From contig NZ_JACYXC010000001.1 of NCBI RefSeq assembly GCF_016031615.1, positions 620,001 to 684,000 of the forward strand: 64,000 nucleotides of DNA, written 5' to 3'. Of this stretch, positions 48,094 through 56,211 are shown one piece after another (the stretch's first letter is position 1; the number at the start of each line of letters is the position of its first letter). The translations under genes and the position numbers were made by a program. This DNA comes from Streptomyces pactum. GTDB taxonomy: Bacteria > Actinomycetota > Actinomycetes > Streptomycetales > Streptomycetaceae. The notes beneath the pieces are model-generated. The model did no database searches and had not been told where the DNA came from. It saw nothing but the letters and a program-made list of their open reading frames with translations.

Positions 48094-48105
48094 CCGGATT
48101 CCCCC

Positions 48106-48156
48106 TTGACATCTATTTTGTATTGATACAATATCTGTTCTGTGGCGACACAATAT
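48106..48156. promoter_or_regulatory. Promoter and operator repeats of the second MocR locus
   Basis: TTGACA (48106-48111) with TACAAT (48127-48132) or CAATAT (48129-48134) forms a promoter ending 8-10 nt before the MocR GTG, so the mRNA is probably leaderless. A perfect palindrome TTGTATTGATACAA spans 48118-48131. The half-site GATACAATAT (48125-48134) recurs as GACACAATAT (48147-48156), 9 of 10 bases, offset 22 bp, just inside the MocR coding region. The same geometry occurs at the other MocR gene. Confidence 0.6.
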
Positions 48157-49473
48157 GAGATCACCGGTACCAACGCCAAGGGGATTGCCGCGTCCATCGA
48201 GCGGGGCGTGGCCGACGGCGGCCTGCCCCCGGGCACCGCGCTGCCGCCGGTGCGGCGGCTGGCGGAGCGGCTGGGGGTGAGCCCCGGCACCGTGGCGACG
48301 ACCTATCAGGAGCTGCGCCGGCGCGGCATCGTGGTCACCCGCGGCCGGGCCGGGACGGTGATCGCCGCCTCCCCGGCGGTCGCCTCACGCCGACCGCCGG
48401 TGGTGCCGGAGGGGGTGCGGGATCTGGCCGGCGGCCACCCCGACCCGGCGTTCCTGCCCGCGCTGCTGCCCCCGGCCCGGCTCTCCCCCGGCGCCCGGTC
48501 GCACCGCGCGGCGCCGCGGATGGCACCGCTGGAGCGGCTGGCCCGGGACTGGTTCGCCGCCGACGGGGTCCCCGCCGAGCACGTCACCTTCGCGCACGGC
48601 GCGCTGGACTGCGCGGCGCGGCTGCTCTCGGTCGAGCTGCGGCCCGGCGACGCGGTGGCGATGGAGGACCCCGGGTACCACCACCTGCTCGACCTGGTTC
48701 CGGCCCTTGGGCTACGCACCGTGCCGGTGGCCGTGGACGACGAGGGCATGCGGCCGGAGGCGCTGCGCGGCGCGCTGCGGGCCGGGGCCCGGGCGGTGAT
48801 CTGCAGTCCGCGGTCGCAGAACCCGTACGGCGGCTGCTTCTCCGCCGGGCGCCGGGACGCGCTGCAGGAGGTGCTGGCGGCGGCGCCGGAGGTGCTGGTG
48901 ATCGAGAACGACCACGCGGCGGACATCGCGGGGGCGCCGCTGCACTCCCTGGTCGCCGGCGGGCCGGCGGCGCGGCCGGCCCGGTGGGCCCAGGTGCGCA
49001 CGGTGACCAAGTACCTGGGTACGGACCTGCGCTGGGCGGCGCTCGCCTGCGACCCGACCACGCTGGCGCGGCACGACGGCCGGCTGCTGCTCACTTCGGG
49101 CTGGGTGAGCCATGTGCTCCAGGAGACGGTGACCCGGCTGATGTCCGACCCTGCGACCTCGGCCCTGGTCGGCCGGGCCCGCGAGGTCTACGCGGAGCGG
49201 CGTACCGCGCTGCTGTCCGCCCTGGCCGGACACCGGATCGGCGCGCACGGGGCGAGCGGGATGAACGTCTGGGTGCCGGTGCGCGACGAGGCGGCGGTGG
49301 TCAGCGGGCTGCGGACCCGCGGCTGGTGGGTCGCGGCCGGGGCCCGGTTCCGGATCGCGGCCCCGCCCGGGGTGCGGATCACCACGGCGCAGCTGGCACC
49401 GGCGGACGGGGTGCGGCTCGCCGCGGACCTCGCCGCGGTGCTGGCGGAGTCCCAGGCGACGTACGGGGGCTGA
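48142..49473 (+). CDS. MocR-like PLP-dependent aminotransferase/GntR regulator
   Basis: 443 residues from a GTG at 48142, no ribosome site, promoter immediately before. GntR winged helix (about 1-75): GGLPPGTALPPVRRLAERLG then SPGTVATTYQELRRRGIVV. Aminotransferase-like domain with VRTVTKYLGTDLRWAALACD (about 290-309) carrying the PLP lysine, and DPGYHHLLDLVPALGLRTVP. Paralogue of the regulator at 12951-14282, same length. Divergent from an MFS transporter; may sense an amino compound or B6 vitamer and control its transport. Confidence 0.9.
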   Translation: MATQYEITGTNAKGIAASIERGVADGGLPPGTALPPVRRLAERLGVSPGTVATTYQELRRRGIVVTRGRAGTVIAASPAVASRRPPVVPEGVRDLAGGHPDPAFLPALLPPARLSPGARSHRAAPRMAPLERLARDWFAADGVPAEHVTFAHGALDCAARLLSVELRPGDAVAMEDPGYHHLLDLVPALGLRTVPVAVDDEGMRPEALRGALRAGARAVICSPRSQNPYGGCFSAGRRDALQEVLAAAPEVLVIENDHAADIAGAPLHSLVAGGPAARPARWAQVRTVTKYLGTDLRWAALACDPTTLARHDGRLLLTSGWVSHVLQETVTRLMSDPATSALVGRAREVYAERRTALLSALAGHRIGAHGASGMNVWVPVRDEAAVVSGLRTRGWWVAAGARFRIAAPPGVRITTAQLAPADGVRLAADLAAVLAESQATYGG

Positions 49474-49656
49474 GCCGGCCCGCCGCCGGACGGCCCGGGC
49501 GGGGCTCCGGGCGCCGACCCGCCGGGAACGGTGACGGGCCTGAGGACGGTGACCGGCCGGGGCGGGGCGGCGCGCGGTGGGCGGTCCCGTCCCGACCGGT
49601 GACCGGTCCGGCCCCGGTGACAGGGCCGGCCGGTGTCCTGATCGGCGGTGTCCGGG

Positions 49657-51669
49657 TCAGCCGGTGGCGCGGTCCCGGGCGATGCGCTCGTAGAACCGGA
49701 GCAGTTCCAGGTTGTCCACCGAGCCGGGGTTGACCGCCTTGTCCAGGGCGGTGCCCTGCATCAGCCGCTTGACCGGGACCTCGATGCGCTTGCCGGTGAG
49801 GGTGTGCGGCACCCCGGGGACCTCGATCACCTCGTCCGGGACGTGCCGGGGCGACAGCTGTTCCCGGATGGTGTGCTTGATCTTGTCGCGCAGCCGGTCG
49901 TCGAGGACCGCGCCCTCGGCGAGGTGGACGAAGAGCGGCATCCAGTAGCCGCCGTCCGGCTGCTCCACGCCGAGGACGAGCGACTCGCGGATCTCCGGCA
50001 GCCGCTCCACCGCCTCGTAGATGTCGGCCGAGCCCATCCGGACGCCCTGCCGGTTGAGGGTGGAGTCGGAGCGCCCGTGGATGACCACGCTGCCGCGCGA
50101 GGTGAGGGTGATCCAGTCGCCGTGCCGCCACACGCCGGGGAACATCTCGAAGTAGCTGTCCCGGTAGCGGCTGCCGTCCGGGTCGTTCCAGAAGTGGATG
50201 GGCATGGACGGCATGGGGCGGGTCACCACCAGCTCGCCGACCTCGTCGGTGACCGGCCGGCCCTGCGGGTCCCAGGCCTGGAGGTCGGTGCCCAGACAGG
50301 GGGCCTGCAGCTCGCCGATGTACACCGGCAGGGTCGGCACCGCGCCGGCGAAACAGCTGCACACGTCGGTGCCGCCGCTGACCGAGGCGATCCACAGGTC
50401 CTCGGCCACCTCCTGGTGGATCCAGCGGAACCCGTCCGGCGGCAGCGGGGAGCCGGTCGTGGCCACGCACCTGACGCGGGACAGGTCGAAGTCCCGCGCC
50501 GGCCGCACCCCCTTCTTGCGGCAGGCCATGATGTACGCGGCGGAGGTGCCGTAGCAGGTGGTGCCGGTCCGCTCGGCGACCCGCCACTGGGCGCCGGTGT
50601 CCGGGTGGCCGGGGCTGCCGTCGTAGAGCACCACGGTGGAGCCGACGAGCAGGCCGGAGACGAGGAAGTTCCACATCATCCAGCCGGTCGAGGTGTACCA
50701 GAAGAAGCGGTCCTCGGGGCCCAGGTCGGTCTGCAGGCCGAGCTGCTTGAGGTGCTCCAGCAGGATGCCGCCCTGGGACTGGACGATGGCCTTGGGCAGC
50801 CCGGTGGTGCCGGAGGAGTACAGCACCCACAGCGGGTGGTCGAACGGCACCGGCTCGAACTCCGGGGCGGTCGGCTCCCCGGCCACCGCGTCCCACTCCA
50901 GCGTCCCCTCGGGGGCCGGGGTGCCCAGCAGCGGGATGTGCACCACGGCGCGCAGGGAGGGCAGTTCCCGGCGCAGCTCGGCGACCACCTCGGTGCGGTC
51001 GTGCTCCTTGCCGCCGTAGCGGTAGCCGTCCACGGTGAACAGCACCACCGGTTCCACCTGCTGGAACCGGTCGAGCACGCTGCGGGCGCCGAAGTCCGGG
51101 GCACAGGAGGTCCACACCGCGCCGACCGCGGCGGTGGCGAGCAGCGCGACGGCGGCCTGCGGGATGTTGGGGAGGTAGCCGCTGACCCGGTCGCCGGGAC
51201 GCACCCCGAGCCGGCGCAGCTCCGCGGCCACCGAGCCGACCTGGTCGCGCAGCTCGGCCCAGCTCACCGGCACCGGTTCGTGGCTCTCGTCCACGTACAG
51301 CAGGGCCGGCGCGGCGGCGCGGGCGGGGTCCTCGGCGGCGCGCAGCGCGTGTTCGGCGTAGTTCAGGGTGGCGCCGGGGAACCACCGGGCGCCGGGCATC
51401 GCGGCGTCGGCGAGCACCGTGCGGTAGGGCGTGGTGAAACGGACGTCGAACCACTCGGCGACCGCCTGCCAGAAGCGCTCCAGCTCGGTCACGGACCAGC
51501 GGTGCAGGTCGGCGTAGCTGCCCACCGGGTCCCCGGGGGTCGCGGCGGGGGCGCCGTGCCGCTGCGCCGCCCACTGCTGGAAGCGGGTGAGCTGGGCGCC
51601 GGCGATCCGGTCGTCCCCGGGTCGCCACAGGGGTTCCGGCTGGGTCGCGGGCTGCGGTTCGGTCGTCAT
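49657..51669 (-). CDS. Acetoacetate-CoA ligase
   Basis: 670 residues from the ATG at 51669 with GGGAGCC upstream. Adenylate-forming family: WVLYSSGTTGLPKAIVQSQG (about 280-299) is the ATP P-loop, GWMMWNFLVSGLLVGST and SGGTDVCSCFAGAVPTLPVY (about 400) the A4-A5 core, and YRDSYFEMFPGVWRHGDWIT with GRSDSTLNRQGVRMGSADIY the hinge. The conserved lysine is in HTLTGKRIEVPVK (about 625). Activates acetoacetate to acetoacetyl-CoA with ATP. Lies beside a MocR gene only by convergence. Confidence 0.92.
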   Translation of the reverse strand: MTTEPQPATQPEPLWRPGDDRIAGAQLTRFQQWAAQRHGAPAATPGDPVGSYADLHRWSVTELERFWQAVAEWFDVRFTTPYRTVLADAAMPGARWFPGATLNYAEHALRAAEDPARAAAPALLYVDESHEPVPVSWAELRDQVGSVAAELRRLGVRPGDRVSGYLPNIPQAAVALLATAAVGAVWTSCAPDFGARSVLDRFQQVEPVVLFTVDGYRYGGKEHDRTEVVAELRRELPSLRAVVHIPLLGTPAPEGTLEWDAVAGEPTAPEFEPVPFDHPLWVLYSSGTTGLPKAIVQSQGGILLEHLKQLGLQTDLGPEDRFFWYTSTGWMMWNFLVSGLLVGSTVVLYDGSPGHPDTGAQWRVAERTGTTCYGTSAAYIMACRKKGVRPARDFDLSRVRCVATTGSPLPPDGFRWIHQEVAEDLWIASVSGGTDVCSCFAGAVPTLPVYIGELQAPCLGTDLQAWDPQGRPVTDEVGELVVTRPMPSMPIHFWNDPDGSRYRDSYFEMFPGVWRHGDWITLTSRGSVVIHGRSDSTLNRQGVRMGSADIYEAVERLPEIRESLVLGVEQPDGGYWMPLFVHLAEGAVLDDRLRDKIKHTIREQLSPRHVPDEVIEVPGVPHTLTGKRIEVPVKRLMQGTALDKAVNPGSVDNLELLRFYERIARDRATG

Positions 51670-51880
51670 GATCGGCTCCCGGGCTGTGCGCGTCGTGTGC
51701 GTCAGCGCGCGCACCCGCGAGGATGTGCGTGTGACGCGGCTCAGCAGACGATGCCATGCGATCACCGCGCACACCAGGGCCGCCCCCCACACAGGAAGAT
51801 CACATGATGTGTGCGGACGGTGGGTGAACGACAGTTGAACGCGGCTTCGCCGGGCCTTCGGCGGTGGCAGTCTCAGCCGC

Positions 51881-54340
51881 ATGGATGCGCGTGACCTGGT
51901 GCGGTCGGTGAGGGTGGTCGGTACGGCGCAGGGGCTGCGGTCGGTGCGGTCGGCATGGCGGCGGCACCGTGCCGACGCGGCCGGCCTGCCCCGGCAGCGG
52001 GGTACCCGCGCCCGGGTGCCCGGGCAGGCGCGGGGTGCCGAGCCGCGGCCCGGCGGCGGGGTGGTGTGGTTCGCGCGGTCCGCGCTTCAGGTGCGGGTGG
52101 CCGTGGGCGGCGCGGTGTTCTTCGGCTGGGACGGCGCCGGGCCGGAGCCGTCGTACGCGCTGGACGGCCGGTGTCCGGAGGCGGACGAGCGGGCGGTGCT
52201 GGAACCGGACACCGCCGGCGGCTGGCGGGTGGTCTCCGAGCGCGTGACCGTGGTGATCTCCCGGACGGGCGCGGTGGAGCTGCGCACCCCGGGAGGGGTA
52301 CCGCTCCGCCGGGACCTGCCGCCGCGCTGGTGGGACCCGGAGCCGGACGGTGGCGGGCCGGCGGCGGACGGCGGCGCGCGGCGGGGCCCGGAGGCGGCGC
52401 GGGCGCCGGGGCCCCGCGGGGACGGTTACGGGCCGGCGGCGGACGGTGCCGGCCCGGCCGGGGGGACGGACGGCCCGCGGTGGGTGCAGCGGTCCGAGGT
52501 CGCGGCGGACGCCCGCTTCTTCGGGCTGGGCGGCGGACCGGCCGGCCTCCGGCTGCGGGACGGCGCGTACCGGCTGTGGAACACCGGCCCGCGCGGTGGT
52601 GCGGCGCCGGCGGACCGCCCGCCGCACCTGACCATGCCGGTGCAGCTGGTGGTGGCGGACGCGGGCACCCACCTGGTGTTCCACGACAACACCTGGGACG
52701 GCACGGTGACCCTCCGGGAGGGCGAGGAGGGCATGGGGTCCGGGCACGACCGGCCCGGCGGCTGTGAGCTGCGGATGGACGGCGGACCGCTGCGCTCCTG
52801 GGTGATCGTCGGCACCCCGGCCCGGGTCCTGCACGGCTGGGCCGCGCTCACCGGCGGTCCCGCGCTGCCGCCGCGCTGGGCGCTGGGCCACCACCACGGG
52901 GGCCCGGGGCTCGGCGACGAGGAGCGGATGCTGCGGGTGGCGGCGGGCTACCGCGAGCGCGGGCTGCCGCTGGCGGCGCTCCACCTGGCCGCCGGCCACC
53001 CGTCGGTGCCCGGCGCGGCCGCCCCGGGCGCCGGGCACCTCCCCGGTCCGCCGGGACCGGCCGAGCGGCTGCGGGAGCTGGGGGTCCGGCTGGTGGCGAC
53101 CGTGGAACCGGCGGTGCCGGCCGAACCGGGGGACCCGGTGTACGACGGCGGGGCGGCCGAGGACGCCTTCGTCCGGGACGCCCGGGGCCGGGTGGTCCGT
53201 GGCGCCGGGCGGGCGGGCGAGGTGGTGTTCCCGGACTTCACCGACCCGCGGGTGCGCAAGTGGTGGGGCGGGCTGTACGCGCAGACGGCGGCGCGGGGCT
53301 TCGCCGGCGTGTGCCACGACGGGTGCGAGCCGGTGTCGTTCGCGGCCTTCGGCGACCCGACGCTGCCGCGCTCCGCCCGGCACGACCTGGACGGCCGGGG
53401 CGGGGACCACCGCGCGGCGCACAACGTCTACGCCCTGGCGATGGCCCGGGCCGGCCACCGGGCGCTGCGCGAACTGCGGCCCACCGAGCCGCCCTTCCTG
53501 CTGTCGCGGTCCGGCTGGGCCGGGCTGCAGCGGTACGGGGGCGCCTGGTGCGGGGAGATCCCGACCGGCTGGCCCGGGCTGCGGACCTCGCTGGCCGCGG
53601 TGGTGGGGCTCGGGCTGTGCGGGGTGCCGTTCTCGGGCCCGGACATCGGCGGCGCCACCGGCGACCCCTCCCCCGAGCTGTACCTGCGCTGGTTCCAGCT
53701 GGCGGCCCACCTGCCGCTGTTCCGCACCCGCGGGCCGTCCTGGGCCGGGCCGCGGGAGCCGTGGGCGTTCGGTCCGCAGGTGCTGGAACACGCCGCGGCG
53801 GCGCTGCGGGAGCGGCAGCGGCTGATGCCGTACTTCGTCACCCTGGCGCACGTGGCGCAGCGCTCCGGCGCCCCGTACGTGCGGCCGGTGTGGTGGCGGC
53901 AGCCGCGGGACCGGGCGCTTCGGGACTGCGAGGACGCCTTCCTGCTGGGCGACTCGCTGCTGGTGGCGCCGGCGCTGGCGGAGGGCGAGCGCCGGCGGTC
54001 GGTGCCGCTGCCGCGCGGCCGCTGGTACGACGTGGTGACCGGGCAGGCCTTCGACGGTCCGGGCCGGGCGCGGGTGGAGGTGCCGCTGTCCCGGGCGGCG
54101 GTGCTGGCCCGGGCCGGTTCGGTGGTGCCGGTGGCGGGGGCGGACGGCGAGGTGGAGCTGGAGGTGTGGCCCCCGGTCGCGGGGCGCACCGGAGGCGGCC
54201 TGCTGATCACCGACGGCGGCGGGGACGGGGCCGGCCCGGTGACGGCGCGCTTCACCACCCGGCTGCGGGACGGACGGGTGGTGGTGGAGCGCGAGGGGGG
54301 CCGGCAGGTGGGCCTCCGGGTGCGGGTGCGGGAGGTGTAG
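51881..54340 (+). CDS. Glycoside hydrolase family 31-like protein, altered active site
   Basis: 819 residues. N-terminal beta domain, then the GH31 barrel: VFPDFTDPRVRKWWGGLYAQ, VCHDGCEPVSFAAFGD (about 477-492), SGWAGLQRYGGAWCGEIPTG (about 546-565), GLCGVPFSGPDIGG and LRWFQLAAHLPLFRTRGPSW. Family motif W-x-D-M-N-E is here C-H-D-G-C-E, keeping the candidate nucleophile Asp480; the W-S-G-D acid/base is W-C-G-E, so Asp is replaced by Glu559; the LDIDxYD-type substrate loop reads LAAGHPSVPG. Activity is therefore doubtful or changed. No signal peptide. It may be a regulatory or binding protein derived from an alpha-glucosidase. Confidence 0.85.
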   Translation: MDARDLVRSVRVVGTAQGLRSVRSAWRRHRADAAGLPRQRGTRARVPGQARGAEPRPGGGVVWFARSALQVRVAVGGAVFFGWDGAGPEPSYALDGRCPEADERAVLEPDTAGGWRVVSERVTVVISRTGAVELRTPGGVPLRRDLPPRWWDPEPDGGGPAADGGARRGPEAARAPGPRGDGYGPAADGAGPAGGTDGPRWVQRSEVAADARFFGLGGGPAGLRLRDGAYRLWNTGPRGGAAPADRPPHLTMPVQLVVADAGTHLVFHDNTWDGTVTLREGEEGMGSGHDRPGGCELRMDGGPLRSWVIVGTPARVLHGWAALTGGPALPPRWALGHHHGGPGLGDEERMLRVAAGYRERGLPLAALHLAAGHPSVPGAAAPGAGHLPGPPGPAERLRELGVRLVATVEPAVPAEPGDPVYDGGAAEDAFVRDARGRVVRGAGRAGEVVFPDFTDPRVRKWWGGLYAQTAARGFAGVCHDGCEPVSFAAFGDPTLPRSARHDLDGRGGDHRAAHNVYALAMARAGHRALRELRPTEPPFLLSRSGWAGLQRYGGAWCGEIPTGWPGLRTSLAAVVGLGLCGVPFSGPDIGGATGDPSPELYLRWFQLAAHLPLFRTRGPSWAGPREPWAFGPQVLEHAAAALRERQRLMPYFVTLAHVAQRSGAPYVRPVWWRQPRDRALRDCEDAFLLGDSLLVAPALAEGERRRSVPLPRGRWYDVVTGQAFDGPGRARVEVPLSRAAVLARAGSVVPVAGADGEVELEVWPPVAGRTGGGLLITDGGGDGAGPVTARFTTRLRDGRVVVEREGGRQVGLRVRVREV

Positions 54341-54992
54341 CGGGGCGCGGTGTGTGGCGGGCGCGAGGTGCCGGTGGCGGGCCCCGGCGGGCCGGTGCGG
54401 GTGTGTACCGGTACCGGGGCGGGGGCGGGTCGCGACCGGCGGGCGGGCGGCGCGCGGGCGCCGGTTCCGGGGCGAGGGCGCACCGATGCCGGGCCGGCGG
54501 CGGAGCACGCCGGGGGCGTACGGCGCGCCGGTGCCGGAGCGGGCGGGAGCACGCCGGGGCGACGCCCGGCGCGGGCCGGGGCCAGCCGGGACGGGCGGTG
54601 GCGGGGCACCGTCCGGCTGGGCGACAGGGGCGACGGGCGGCCGGCGGGCCGAGGCGCGCGGGGGGCGGCGCGGAGCCGCGGAGGCGTACGGCGCGGGCGG
54701 CAGGATCCGGGAGGGACCGGCGGTATGCCGGCGCCGCATCGGCGGTGACGCGCCGGCGGCGACGCGACAGCCGTGAGCGTCGGTGGGGTGTTCGTGGGCA
54801 TCGGCGGACGCGCGTCGCGGGGGCGGAGGCACCCCGCCGGAGGCACCCCGCCGGAGGGCACGCCACCACGGGCTTCGCGGACGCCGCGGGCCTCACGAAC
54901 GCGGGGACCTCACGGACGCAGGGACCTCGCGGACGTACGGAGCGGCCCGGGGCCCTTGCCCGGCATCCGGCCGACTGATAACTCACAGGGCC
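54341..54992. other. GC-rich non-coding region
   Basis: No supported gene; frames on both strands are Arg/Ala/Gly/Pro-rich shadows. Short repeats GCCGGAGGCACCCCGCCGGA (54836-54858) and GGACCTCACGGACG / GGACCTCGCGGACG (about 54905-54940) occur before the dipeptidase gene. Confidence 0.5.
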
Positions 54993-55799
54993 ATGCCGAG
55001 ACTCCCCCGCGCGCTCCGCGCCCTCGCCCTGCCCGTCGCCGCGCTGCTCGCCGCCACCGTGGCCTCCGCGCCGGCGCACGCCCGCCCGGAACCCAAGGCC
55101 CCGCCGGAGTTCGTCGCCCTGAGCGACGTGGACCCCACGATCGTGCAGGAGATCCGTTACGTCACCGGGCACAACTTCACCGGGCGGCCGATCGACGGCT
55201 ACCGCCGGCCGATGTGCGTGCTGACCCGTCCGGCGGCGAAGGCGCTGAGCGCGGCGCAGCGCACGCTGCTGGCCCGGGGGTACACGCTCAAGGTGTACGA
55301 CTGCTACCGGCCGCAGCGCGCGGTGGACCACTTCGTCGCCTGGGCGGAGGACCTGGACGACCAGGCGATGAAGGAGGAGTTCTACCCGGACGTGGACAAG
55401 TCCCGGCTCTTCCTCGACGGGTACATCGCCGAACGGTCCGGTCACAGCCGCGGCAGCACCCTCGACGTGACGATCGTGAAGCTGCCGGTGGTGCCCACCC
55501 GTCCGTATGTGCCCGGGGAGCCGCTGGTGCCCTGTTACGCGCCGCGGGAACAGCGGTTCCCGGACAACTCGGTGGACATGGGGACGGGCTTCGACTGCTT
55601 CGACCCGCTCTCCCACACGCTCGATCCGCGGATCACCGGGGAGCAGCGGGCCAACCGGCTGCTGCTGAAGCGGACGCTGGAGGCGGTGGGGTTCGTCAAC
55701 CTGCCCGAGGAGTGGTGGCACTACACCTACCGGCCGGAGCCGTTCCCGGACACCTACTTCGACTTCCCCGTCGCCCGCCGGTCCCTGACCGGCCGCTGA
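54993..55799 (+). CDS. VanX-like D-alanyl-D-alanine dipeptidase (M15)
   Basis: 268 residues with an N-terminal signal peptide (ALRALALPVAALLAATVASA then APAHA, cleavage near 27). Metal motif SGHSRGSTLDVT (about residues 149-160), giving His and Asp, and PEEWWHYTYR (about 231-240) for Glu-His. YDCYRPQRAVDHFVAWAEDL is the conserved YxxYRP region. VanX enzymes hydrolyse D-Ala-D-Ala; exported members act on cell-wall peptides, so this is more likely a wall-recycling enzyme than vancomycin resistance, and no vanHA genes are near. Confidence 0.92.
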   Translation: MPRLPRALRALALPVAALLAATVASAPAHARPEPKAPPEFVALSDVDPTIVQEIRYVTGHNFTGRPIDGYRRPMCVLTRPAAKALSAAQRTLLARGYTLKVYDCYRPQRAVDHFVAWAEDLDDQAMKEEFYPDVDKSRLFLDGYIAERSGHSRGSTLDVTIVKLPVVPTRPYVPGEPLVPCYAPREQRFPDNSVDMGTGFDCFDPLSHTLDPRITGEQRANRLLLKRTLEAVGFVNLPEEWWHYTYRPEPFPDTYFDFPVARRSLTGR

Positions 55800-56211
55800 C
55801 GCGCCGGACCCGGTGGTGACCGGCCGATCGGGACCACCCCCGTGGGCCCCGTCCGGCCGGTCACTTGAACTGGACGCACGACCCCCCGGGATGGTTGCCC
55901 TCTGTACCGCCTCGCCGCGGGGCCCGGCCGGCGGGCCGGGCACGCCCCCTCCGCCCGTCGACCGCGTGCCGGCGCACGCCCCGGGGCACGCCGTCGCGGG
56001 GCGTGCCGGCGAGGCCCGGGCCGTGCCGTCACCGGGACCGGATCGCCGCCCCACTCCGGCCGGCGTCGGCCGATGGGGCGGGGTGGGGTACGGGGGGTCG
56101 TGTGCCGGCGCCGGCGGGGGGCGCGCGGAGCCGGTGCGCGCTCCGGAAAGCGGTGTGAACTCCGGGTGAACCGTCGGCCGGTTCCGCCGGGGGCCCGCCA
56201 TCCTGGCTGCC
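55800..56211. other. Non-coding gap
   Basis: No gene. Short GGC/GCC-rich repeats only; the EAL-CBS-GGDEF gene begins at 56212. Confidence 0.4.

Noticed and set aside
51800..54832. A very long minus-strand frame over the GH31 gene
   Set aside because: Pro/Arg/His-rich with no recognisable domain, arising from the codon bias of the plus-strand gene.
54341..54992. Several frames downstream of the GH31 gene
   Set aside because: Repeat-driven composition on both strands; no start context or domain.
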